A stretch of DNA of 64,000 nt from Silanimonas sp044377035 (GTDB lineage: Bacteria > Pseudomonadota > Gammaproteobacteria > Xanthomonadales > Xanthomonadaceae): NCBI RefSeq assembly GCF_044377035.1, contig NZ_JBILJW010000010.1:62001-126000 (forward strand), given 5' to 3'. Within the stretch, counting starts at the first letter, position 1. The number at the start of each line of letters is the position of its first letter. Under the pieces are notes generated by a model. It made no database searches. It was not told the origin of the DNA and worked only from the letters and a program-made list of their open reading frames with translations. The position numbers and the translations under genes are program-made. This document shows, one piece after another, positions 29,474 to 39,672 of the stretch.

Positions 29474-29490
29474 TGCACCATCCGTGCCAA
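29474..29490 (-). promoter_or_regulatory. Sigma-54 promoter of pilA
   Basis: On the minus strand the sequence is TTGGCACGGATGGTGCA. The GG of the -24 element and the GC of the -12 element are exactly 10 bases apart, and the match to TTGGCACR-N4-TTGCW fails at a single T. Transcription should start near 29462, leaving a leader of about 75 bases before the pilA ATG. The neighbouring pilR encodes the NtrC-family activator expected to drive it. Confidence 0.85.
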
Positions 29491-29570
29491 GGGCGGAACC
29501 CCGGATTCTGTGACGCGTTGCAAAACGTGGGCCGTGGGTGCGGTCTTGTGCCATCGTCCGGACGGGGAGG

Positions 29571-29601
29571 GTCACAAAGTGACGCGACCGGCCGCGTCAC
29601 T
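29571..29601. promoter_or_regulatory. Nested inverted repeats between pilR and pilA
   Basis: GTCACAAAGTGAC (29571-29583) overlaps a second structure, AGTGACGCG/CGCGTCACT (29578-29601, 9-bp stem, 6-base loop). Read on the minus strand the larger hairpin lies before pilA. As RNA its position, 22 bases before the end of pilR counted from the pilA side, fits a pilR terminator. As DNA the palindrome lies about 110-120 bases upstream of the predicted sigma-54 start, where NtrC-type enhancers usually sit. Both readings are inference. Confidence 0.4.
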
Positions 29602-29622
29602 GGGTGATGGCCTTCACGCTCG

Positions 29623-31025
<1,403 letters not shown>

Positions 31026-31029
<4 letters not shown>

Positions 31030-32660
31030 GGGGTCCCGGGGCGTCCTGGCCGTTCGCTAGCGTAACGGCCCGGCAGCCGGATGCGGAAACAGGCGCCGCC
31101 GCCGGGCACGGCCACGAAGCGCAGGCCGCCCTGGTTGGCCTCGCAGAGCTGGCGGGCGATGTACAGGCCAAGCCCAGTGCCGTGTTCGCTGGTCGTATAG
31201 AAGGGCTCGAACAGGCGCGCGGCGACGGCCGGCGGGATGCCGGGGCCATGGTCCACCACGTCGAGATCGACGGCGCCGGGTTCGACGCCCTCGCCGCTCG
31301 CCGGCTGGGCGCGCAGCAGAACGCGGGCCGGTTGGCCGGGGAGGCGGCCGTAGGCGCGGGCGTTGTCGACCAGCACCGTGAGCACCTGCTGCAGGTGGCG
31401 CGGGTCGACCATCACGCTCAAGGGCCCGCTGCTGCGCTCGTTCAGCTCGTCGGCGCCGAGCGGGTGCATGGTGCGGTACTCGTCGACGAAGCGCTGCAGC
31501 AGCCGGGGCAGGTCCACCACTTCGGCCTGCGCGCTCTCGCGGCGGGCGAGGCCGAGGATGCTGTCGACGATGCCGTCCATGCGCTGGCATTGGCCCTGGA
31601 TGATCTCCAGCAGCCGGCGGTCGGCCTCGGGCATGCCGGGCGATTCGTCGAGCAGCTGCGCGGCGTGGAGGATGGCTGAGAGCGGGTTGCGGATCTCGTG
31701 GGCGATGCTGGCGCCGAGGCGGCCCAGCGTGGCCAGGGTGAGCTCCTCGGCGCGGCCGCTGTAGTGGCGCGCGTCGTCGAGGAAGCAGAGATACAACTCG
31801 TCACGGACGCCCGTTGCGGCGAAGCGCGGCAGCAGCTCGGGGCCGTCCTCGCCCACCCGCAGGCTGCGCGGCTGCACCTCGCCGGTGCTGCGCCAGCGCC
31901 GCAGCAGGGCGTCGAGTGGCGGATGCAGGTCGGCGAGGCGCTGCGCCTCGCCCTTCGCCCCGAGCAGGGCCCAGGCGGCCTCGTTGAACAGCCGGATGCG
32001 GTGCTGGCCGTCCACCACCAGCACGCCGGTGCGCATGCGGCGGATGACCAGTTCGTTCAATTCCGCCAGCTGGGCCACTTCGCTGCCGCGCTCGTCGGCC
32101 AGCGCTTCGGTGCGGGCGAGTTCGCGGCGCAGGAACTGCGAGAAGGCCGCGCCGGCGAGGTAGCAGACGGCGAACATCGCTGGCTCCACCAGCGGGCGGT
32201 CGTCGCGGGCGGCCAAGGTGCTGATGGCGAACTCGCCGAACACGGCGCCCGCGGCCAGCAGGGCCAGCGCGAGGGCCAGCCGCATCCCGACGATCAGGCT
32301 GCCGATGGTGATGTTGAACAGCAGCATCAGGCCGATGGCGGCGTCCAGCCCTTGCTGGGCCGAGAGCGCCGTCGCGGCGATGATGATGTCGAGGGCCAGG
32401 CCCCAGCCGCCCTGGATGGGCAGGTTCGCGCCCTCGCGGCGGCTGGCCCAGAGCAGGCCCAGCGAGAGCAGCAGGTAGAGCGTGGCGGCACCGCGCAGCA
32501 GCGGGCCGTCGACGGCGCTCAGCAGGCCGAGGTGCCCGGGGGTCCAGGCCAGCGTGGCCAGCAGGACGGCTTCCAGCACGCGGTACAGGGCGAAACCGAA
32601 CAGCTCGCGCTGCTGCACGCCGCCTTGGGGCAGTTCGCTGGTCGAGCGTACGAAGGGCAT
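31026..32660 (-). CDS. pilS: Membrane sensor histidine kinase PilS
   Basis: 544-residue kinase. About six membrane segments occupy residues 25-190, followed by a PAS-like domain, then HisKA with the phosphoacceptor His in GASIAHEIRNPLSAI, and an HATPase domain with the N box (LTVLVDNARAYG), DHGPGIP and GTGLGLYIA. PilS senses pilin in the inner membrane and phosphorylates PilR in Pseudomonas and related bacteria. The ATG was chosen because upstream sequence falls in the divergent sucC control region. Confidence 0.95.
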
Positions 32661-32829
32661 GGGCGCACTGTAGCCGGCCCTCGTGGCCGGCGGGCCGGTG
32701 CGGGCGCCGCGTTTTGCCTTCCCCGCCCCGAGCGACGACAATACGCGCCCCGTCGGCGGGCGCATCCCGAATCGCCACCCCGATGGCCCAGCCCCGCGGC
32801 GCTCCCGCCGCCCCAGACCCAGGTGTCCC

Positions 32830-33990
32830 ATGAATTTCCACGAGTACCAGGCCAAAGAGCTGTTCGCCGAGGTCGGCATCCCCGTTCCCGCCGGCAAGAT
32901 CGCCCGCACCGCTGATGAAGCCGTCGAGGCCGCCAAGGCGCTCGGAGGCGACTTCTGGGTGGTGAAGGCGCAGATCCACGCGGGTGGCCGCGGCAAGGCC
33001 GGTGGCGTGAAGCTCTGCAAGAGCCTCGATGCCGTGAAGGAAGCGGCCGCCGGCCTGCTGGGCCGCAAGATGGAAACCTACCAGTCGGGTGGCCGCGCGC
33101 TGCCGATCGACGTGGTGCTGGTGACCGAGGCTTCGGACATCGCGAAAGAGCTGTACATCTCGGCTCTGGTCGATCGCGCGACGCAGTCGATCACCTTCAT
33201 CTGCTCCGCTGAAGGCGGCGTGGAAATCGAGAAGGTCGCGGCCGAAACGCCGGAACTGATCCACTCGGTGCACGTGAACTTCGTGGAAGGCCTGCAGCCC
33301 TACCAGTGCCGCCAGGTCGGCTTCGCGATGGGTTTGAACGCCAAGCAGTGCGGCCAGCTCACCAAGATCATGCTGGGCCTGTTCACCCTGTTCAACAAGT
33401 ACGACTTGTCGATCATTGAGTTGAACCCGCTCGCCATCAACACGAACGGCGACCTGATCGCGCTCGACGGCAAGGTGAACTCGGACGACAACGCCGACTT
33501 CCGCCAGCCGAAGACCACGGCCATGCGCGACATCGCGCAGGAAGACGAAGCCGAAGTGCTGGCCGTCAAGTACAACCTCAACTACGTGACGATGGACGGC
33601 AACATCGGCTGCCTCGTCAATGGTGCGGGCCTCGCCATGGCCACGATGGACGTCATCCAGTTGAACGGCGGTTCGCCGGCCAACTTCCTCGACGTCGGCG
33701 GCGGCGCCACCAAGGAGCGCGTGACCGAAGCCTTCAAGCTCATCTTGAGCTCGGACAAGGTCAAGGCGATCTTCGTCAACATCTTCGGCGGCATCGTCCG
33801 CTGCGACATGATCGCGGAAGGCATCATCGCCGCGGTCAAGGAAGTGGACGTCAAGGTGCCGGTGATCGTGCGTCTTGAAGGCACCAACGTCGAGAAGGGC
33901 AAGGAACTGCTGGCGAACTCCGGCCTGGCCATCCAGCCCGCTGACGACATCAACGACGGCGCGAAGAAAGCCGTCGCCGCCGCTGCCTGA
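32830..33990 (+). CDS. sucC: Succinyl-CoA synthetase beta subunit (ADP-forming)
   Basis: TCA-cycle enzyme interconverting succinyl-CoA and succinate with substrate-level phosphorylation. The 386-residue protein has the ATP-grasp N-terminal domain (MNFHEYQAKELFAEVGIPVP; KAQIHAGGRGKAGGVK) and the C-terminal ligase domain with NFLDVGGGATKERV and NIFGGIVRCD. It diverges from pilS across 169 bases that should hold both promoters; I could not assign clear -35/-10 boxes there. sucD follows after 22 bases. Confidence 0.98.
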   Translation: MNFHEYQAKELFAEVGIPVPAGKIARTADEAVEAAKALGGDFWVVKAQIHAGGRGKAGGVKLCKSLDAVKEAAAGLLGRKMETYQSGGRALPIDVVLVTEASDIAKELYISALVDRATQSITFICSAEGGVEIEKVAAETPELIHSVHVNFVEGLQPYQCRQVGFAMGLNAKQCGQLTKIMLGLFTLFNKYDLSIIELNPLAINTNGDLIALDGKVNSDDNADFRQPKTTAMRDIAQEDEAEVLAVKYNLNYVTMDGNIGCLVNGAGLAMATMDVIQLNGGSPANFLDVGGGATKERVTEAFKLILSSDKVKAIFVNIFGGIVRCDMIAEGIIAAVKEVDVKVPVIVRLEGTNVEKGKELLANSGLAIQPADDINDGAKKAVAAAA

Positions 33991-34012
33991 TCACGACACC
34001 AAGGAATCGAAC

Positions 34013-34888
<876 letters not shown>

Positions 34889-34924
34889 GGGCCGCGGCGC
34901 AGAAGCGCCGGGGTTCGTGAGTAC

Positions 34925-34958
34925 CGAAGGCCGCCCGCAGGGGCGGCCTTCGTGTTTT
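34925..34958 (+). terminator. Rho-independent terminator after sucCD
   Basis: CGAAGGCCGCCC and GGGCGGCCTTCG form a perfect 12-bp stem with a GCAG loop, followed by TGTTTT. It begins 36 bases after the sucD stop. Confidence 0.93.
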
Positions 34959-35034
34959 CGGGCCTGCCTGCGGCACGCGACTTCCACCGCGGCGACGCGC
35001 GACACTATCGCCCCCGGATGCCCGACGCCCCTCG

Positions 35035-36672
35035 ATGACGCTGCGCCTCGCCCTCGCCCAGTTCGACTGCCCTGTCGGCGCCGTCGCCGCCAACGCCGAC
35101 CGCGTGATCGCGTGGATCGCGCAAGCGCGCGACACGCATCGCGCCGACCTCGTGGTGTTCCCCGAGCTCACGCTCTCGGGCTATCCGCCGGAAGACCTGC
35201 TGGAGCGGCCCGGATTCCTGGCCGAGTGCGCGGCACAGCTGCAGCGGGTGGCCGAGGCCTGCACCGGCGGCATCACCGCGATCGTCGGCTGGCCCGAGGC
35301 CGTGGGCGGCGTGGTGTTCAACGCGGCCAGCGTGCTGCGCGACGGGCGCGTCGAAGCCACGTACCGCAAGCGCAAGCTGCCGAACTACGCGGTGTTCGAC
35401 GAGCGCCGGCACTTCGCGCCGGGCCACGAGGACTGCGTGGTCGAGGTGGCCGGCGTGCCGGTGGGCGTGATCGTCTGCGAAGACCTCTGGCACCCGGAAC
35501 CGATCGCCGCGACGGTGGCTGCCGGCGCGCAACTCGTGGTGGTGTCGAACGCTTCGCCCTTCGAGCGCGACAAGCTCGCCGACCGCGACGCCCTGTTGGC
35601 CACTCGCACCGCCGAGGCCCGCACGGCGATTGCTTACCTCAACCTCGTCGGCGGGCAGGACGAACTGGTGTTCGACGGCGCGTCCGTGCTGGCCGATGCC
35701 GACGGCCGCCTGCATCCGGCCGCACGCGCCTTCGAGGATCAGTGGTTGGTCGCCGATTTCGACGCGGCGAGCGGGCGCTTCACCCCGGTGCGCTGGCCGG
35801 CGGAAGACGACGAATCGCGCGAGTCGCTCGCCTACCGCGCCGCCGTGCGGGGCTTGCGCGATTATTGCGGCAAGAACGGCTTCAAGACCGCGTGGCTGGG
35901 GCTCTCCGGCGGCATCGATTCCGGCCTCGTGCTGGCGATGGCGGTGGATGCGCTGGGCGCTGCGAACATCACCGCCGTGCGACTGCCCTCGCGCTACACC
36001 TCGGACCTGTCGAACGACCTCGCCGCCGAGCAGGCGGCGGCGCTCGGCGTGCGGCTGGAGACCGTTGCGATCGAAGCGCCGTTCGATGGCTTCCTGCAGG
36101 CGCTTGGCCCGCTGTTCGAGGGCCTCGCGCCGGACGTGACGGAGGAGAACCTGCAGTCGCGCTGCCGCGGCGCGCTGATGATGGCGCTGGCCAACAAGAA
36201 GGGTGGCCTGCTGCTGACCACCGGCAACAAGAGCGAGTACGCGGTCGGCTACGCGACGATCTACGGCGACATGTGCGGCGGCTACGCGCCGATCAAGGAC
36301 CTCTACAAGATGGAGGTGTTCGCGCTGGCGCGCTGGCGCAACGCGCGGCAGCCGGCCGGCGCGCCACCGGCGATCCCGGACGAAGTCATCACGCGCCCGC
36401 CGTCGGCCGAGCTGCGCGAGAACCAGACCGACCAGGATTCGCTGCCGCCCTACGCGCTGCTCGACGCCATCCTCGAAGCGCACATTGAAGGCCGCGAGGG
36501 CCGTGAGGCCTTGCTGGCCTGGGGCTTTCCGATCGAATCGGTCGACCAGGTGCTGCGCCTGGTCCGCATCAGCGAGTGGAAGCGCCGCCAGGCCGCGCCG
36601 GGGCCGAAGCTGTCGCGCCGGGCCTTCGGCCGCGAGCGGCGCTACCCGATCACCAACGGCTGGCGAAGCTGA
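35035..36672 (+). CDS. nadE: Glutamine-dependent NAD+ synthetase
   Basis: Final step of NAD synthesis: amidation of deamido-NAD using ammonia from glutamine. The 545-residue protein has an N-terminal nitrilase-type glutaminase domain with Glu44, Lys114 (KLPNYAVFD) and Cys148 (VIVCEDLW) as catalytic triad, and a C-terminal synthetase domain with the PP-loop SGGIDSG at 291-297. The length matches the two-domain form. It stands between two terminators and is likely a single-gene transcript. Confidence 0.97.
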   Translation: MTLRLALAQFDCPVGAVAANADRVIAWIAQARDTHRADLVVFPELTLSGYPPEDLLERPGFLAECAAQLQRVAEACTGGITAIVGWPEAVGGVVFNAASVLRDGRVEATYRKRKLPNYAVFDERRHFAPGHEDCVVEVAGVPVGVIVCEDLWHPEPIAATVAAGAQLVVVSNASPFERDKLADRDALLATRTAEARTAIAYLNLVGGQDELVFDGASVLADADGRLHPAARAFEDQWLVADFDAASGRFTPVRWPAEDDESRESLAYRAAVRGLRDYCGKNGFKTAWLGLSGGIDSGLVLAMAVDALGAANITAVRLPSRYTSDLSNDLAAEQAAALGVRLETVAIEAPFDGFLQALGPLFEGLAPDVTEENLQSRCRGALMMALANKKGGLLLTTGNKSEYAVGYATIYGDMCGGYAPIKDLYKMEVFALARWRNARQPAGAPPAIPDEVITRPPSAELRENQTDQDSLPPYALLDAILEAHIEGREGREALLAWGFPIESVDQVLRLVRISEWKRRQAAPGPKLSRRAFGRERRYPITNGWRS

Positions 36673-36683
36673 GGCCGGAAACG

Positions 36684-36709
36684 CGAAGACCGCCCGGAGG
36701 CGGTCTTCG
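36684..36709. terminator. Terminator between convergent nadE and bamD
   Basis: CGAAGACCGCC, CGGA and GGCGGTCTTCG form a perfect 11-bp stem, 11 bases after the nadE stop and 29 bases from the bamD stop on the other strand. The T run is poor on both sides, but stem quality and placement support a bidirectional terminator. Confidence 0.8.
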
Positions 36710-36738
36710 TGGGTGCCGATTGGGCCGGGGTGGGGCCG

Positions 36739-37578
36739 TTAGCGGCCGGCGCCGAACGGGTTCAGCTGGCCCCAGAGGCCACCGCGCTCCGGCCAGTTGC
36801 CGCTGAGGTAGGGGTGCTCGGGGTAGTTCTTTTCCAGCACGCGGCGGGCGTCGGCGGCGAGGTCGTCCTGGCCGAGCGCGGCATGGCTGGAAGCCAGCAG
36901 GGCGATGCCGTCGGCCTCGAACTCGCTCTGCGGGTAGGTTTCCAGCAGGAACTTCGCGCGGTTGATGGCTGACACGTAGGCGCCGCGGCGGTGGTAGTAG
37001 AGGCCGGTGGTCGCTTCGTGGCGGGCCAGGAAGTTCTTCAGGTAGACCATGCGCTGCCGCGAATCGGCGGCGTAGCGGCTGCTCGGGTAGCGGCGAAGCA
37101 GCTCGGCGAAGGCCTCGAAGCTGGACTGCACGCGGGTGAGGTCGCGGGCCGACATGTCGGCGCGGGCCACGCGCTGCAGGAAGAAGCTCTCGCGGTCGAA
37201 GCCGTTCAGCGCGCGCAGGTAGAACGCGTAGTCGATGGCCGGGTGGGTCGGGTAGGTGCGGATGAAGCGGTCGAGGGTCGACGTGGCGTCCTCGTGCTTG
37301 CCCTGCTTGTACTGGGCGTAGGCGAGGTCCAGCTGGGCCTGCTCGGTGTAGGGGCCGAACGGGAAGCGGCCGGTAAGGCGCGTCAGGTAGACCTCAGCGC
37401 GCGAGTAGTTGCCGCTCTCGCGCGATTCGCGGGCTTCGGCGTAGAGGGCCTCGACCGGGAGGGTCTCGGTGTCCGGTTCTCCACCGCCGAACCAGCCCTT
37501 CATGGTCTGGCAGCCGGTGGTGCCCAGAGCCAGCAGCGAAAGGAGGGCGAGGCGGGTCAGGACGCGCGTGGACGGCAT
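36739..37578 (-). CDS. bamD: Outer membrane assembly lipoprotein BamD
   Basis: Essential lipoprotein of the BAM complex that folds beta-barrel proteins into the outer membrane. The 279-residue protein has a lipoprotein signal with Cys22 (LLALGTTGC; the -3 position is Thr, less usual than Leu) and five TPR-like repeats, with LYAEARESRESGNYSRAEVY and FPFGPYTEQAQLDLAYAQYK typical of BamD. The C-terminal 25 residues (NWPERGGLWGQLNPFGAGR) are extended. It diverges from rluD; a symmetric GATAATAGC sequence in the gap could give -10 boxes on both strands. Confidence 0.95.
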   Translation of the reverse strand: MPSTRVLTRLALLSLLALGTTGCQTMKGWFGGGEPDTETLPVEALYAEARESRESGNYSRAEVYLTRLTGRFPFGPYTEQAQLDLAYAQYKQGKHEDATSTLDRFIRTYPTHPAIDYAFYLRALNGFDRESFFLQRVARADMSARDLTRVQSSFEAFAELLRRYPSSRYAADSRQRMVYLKNFLARHEATTGLYYHRRGAYVSAINRAKFLLETYPQSEFEADGIALLASSHAALGQDDLAADARRVLEKNYPEHPYLSGNWPERGGLWGQLNPFGAGR

Positions 37579-37662
37579 GGACGGCACGGAACGGGCACCA
37601 GCGGGGTTCAGGACGGTCGATAATAGCGGAATCCCCTGAATCGCCGCCGAGCCGTCCCGCCC

Positions 37663-38685
37663 ATGACCCTTCCCCATTCCGGCCGCCCGGACACCGACGA
37701 TGCGCGTGCCGAGGACGAGCGTGAACTGCTCGAGGCCGTGGTGCCGCTGGAGCACGCCGGCCGCCGCTTCGACCAGGTCCTGGCCGACCTCTTCCCCGAC
37801 TTCTCGCGCTCCCGCCTGACCAGCTGGATCAAGACAGGCGAGGCCCTGCTGGACGGCGCGGAAGCCAAGCCCAAGCAGGCCCTGCGCGGCGGCGAGACCG
37901 TCACCGTGTGGGTGACGCTCTCGATCGAGACGACGGCCGAGCCCGAGGCCATCGCCCTCGATCTCCGCCACGCCGACGAGGACGTGATCGTGCTGAACAA
38001 GCCGGCCGGCCTCGTGGTGCACCCCGGTGCCGGCAATCCGCGCGGCACCCTGGTGAATGCGCTGCTGCACTTCGACCCGAAGCTGGCCGAGCTGCCGCGC
38101 GCGGGCATCGTGCACCGGCTCGACAAGGACACCTCGGGCCTGATGGTGGTCGCCCGCAGCCTGCGCGCGCATACCGCGCTGGTGGAGCAGCTTTCCAGCC
38201 GCGAGGTGCACCGCCAGTACCTCGCGGTGGCCTGTGGCGCGATGGTGGCGGGCGGCACGGTGGACGCGCCCATCGGCCGCCACCCGACCGACCGCATCCG
38301 CCAGGCGGTGAATGAGAGCGGCCGCGAGGCCGTCACCCACTACCGCGTGCGCGAACGCTTCCGCAGCCACACGCTGGTGGAATGCCGGCTCGAGACGGGC
38401 CGCACCCACCAGATCCGCGTCCACATGGCGCACGTGCGCCATCCGCTGGTCGGCGACCCGCTTTACGGCGGCAACCTGCGCCTGCCGAAGGGCGCGACGG
38501 AGGCGCTGGTGGAGGGCCTGCGCGGCTTCAAGCGACAAGCCCTGCATGCCGAATCGCTGGCTTTCGTGCACCCGGCCAGCGGCGAGACGCTGCGCTTCGA
38601 GGCCGGCATGCCCGACGACATGCTTGCCCTGCTGGCGCAGTTGCGCGAGGACACCGCGGAAGCGGCGGCCAAGGGCATCAAGTGA
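37663..38685 (+). CDS. rluD: 23S rRNA pseudouridine synthase RluD
   Basis: Makes pseudouridines 1911, 1915 and 1917 of 23S rRNA helix 69 in E. coli. The 340-residue protein has an S4 domain (RRFDQVLADLFPDFSRSRL) and the RluA-family catalytic domain with HRLDKDTSGLMVVAR (catalytic Asp154) and TGRTHQIRVHMAHV. An N-terminal extension of about 25 residues precedes the S4 domain. bamD-rluD-pgeF-clpB is a common gammaproteobacterial order, supporting RluD over RluA or RluC. Confidence 0.95.
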   Translation: MTLPHSGRPDTDDARAEDERELLEAVVPLEHAGRRFDQVLADLFPDFSRSRLTSWIKTGEALLDGAEAKPKQALRGGETVTVWVTLSIETTAEPEAIALDLRHADEDVIVLNKPAGLVVHPGAGNPRGTLVNALLHFDPKLAELPRAGIVHRLDKDTSGLMVVARSLRAHTALVEQLSSREVHRQYLAVACGAMVAGGTVDAPIGRHPTDRIRQAVNESGREAVTHYRVRERFRSHTLVECRLETGRTHQIRVHMAHVRHPLVGDPLYGGNLRLPKGATEALVEGLRGFKRQALHAESLAFVHPASGETLRFEAGMPDDMLALLAQLREDTAEAAAKGIK

Positions 38686-38713
38686 TGGCGACGATCGGCA
38701 TCGCGCGGCGCTG

Positions 38714-39502
38714 ATGGACGTCGCGCTGCCGTTCTTCGAGTGGGCCGACTGGCCGGCGCCGCCCGGCGTGCGCGGTGGCTCGACGCAGCGCCTCGGCTTG
38801 GGCGCTTCGCCGCCGCCGTTCGACACCTTGAACCTCGGTGGCCATCGCAGCGCCGACGGTGACGCGGGGGGGCACGTGCTCGCAAACCGCGTGGCCCTGC
38901 GTGAGGCGCTTGAACTGCCTTCCGCGCCGCGCTGGTTGCGTCAGGTGCACGGCACGGCGGTGTTCGATGCCGACACGGGCGCGGTCAGTGGCACGTCGTT
39001 GCCATCGGACGGTGATGAACCCGAGGCCGACGCCGCGGTGACGCGGTGCGCCGTCGTGGTGCTGGCGGTGCTGCATGCCGATTGCCTCCCGGTGCTGCTG
39101 TGTTCCGATGACGGCGCGGTGCTCGGTGCCGCGCATGCGGGATGGCGTGGCCTCTCGGCCGGCGTCGTCGAAGCCACGGTCGACGCGATGCGCGTTCCGG
39201 GCGAGCGCGTCATGGCGTGGCTTGGCCCCGCCGCCGGGCCTGCGAACTACGAGATCGGCGAAGAGGTGCGCGCCGCCTTCGTCGATGGCGATGCCGGCGC
39301 GGCCGCCGCGTTCACCGCAACGCGCCCCGGACATTGGCGCGTGGATCTTTATGCGCTCGCGCGGCGTCGTCTCGCGGCGATCGGCGTCGCGCGCGTGCAC
39401 GGCGGCGGACGCTGCACGATCGGCGAGCCGCAGGCGTTTTTCTCGCATCGCCGCGATGCGCGCACTGGCCGCATGGCCAGCCTTCTCTGGCGCGCTTCCT
39501 GA
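38714..39502 (+). CDS. pgeF: Peptidoglycan editing factor PgeF (YfiH, DUF152 family)
   Basis: 262-residue member of the YfiH/CNF1-fold family. The metal-binding catalytic triad is visible: His79 in RQVHG, Cys124 in HADCLPVLL and His141 in AAHAGWRG. In E. coli YfiH helps keep L-Ser out of the first position of the stem peptide; older annotations call it a polyphenol oxidase. The ATG 28 bases after rluD is chosen since the protein begins with the expected LPFFEWADWPAPPGVRGG; the frame upstream lies inside rluD. Confidence 0.93.
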   Translation: MDVALPFFEWADWPAPPGVRGGSTQRLGLGASPPPFDTLNLGGHRSADGDAGGHVLANRVALREALELPSAPRWLRQVHGTAVFDADTGAVSGTSLPSDGDEPEADAAVTRCAVVVLAVLHADCLPVLLCSDDGAVLGAAHAGWRGLSAGVVEATVDAMRVPGERVMAWLGPAAGPANYEIGEEVRAAFVDGDAGAAAAFTATRPGHWRVDLYALARRRLAAIGVARVHGGGRCTIGEPQAFFSHRRDARTGRMASLLWRAS

Positions 39503-39672
39503 GCGAACGCATGCTGCGGCGCACACGGCCCGTGCGCGCCATCGCAGAAAAAGCGTGATGGCGGGCGCGCCGCGACCTGCGAACTGAGACGTGGCGCCGC
39601 AGTTGACAGCGCGTGGCTTTCGCGCGGCGGCTGAAGGCGCAGCCTGCGCGGCATCCGAACCGGAGTCCTGCC

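Noticed and set aside
39603..39608. Perfect TTGACA before the S8 protease gene
   Set aside because: No acceptable -10 box lies 16-18 bases downstream; the following sequence is GC-rich.
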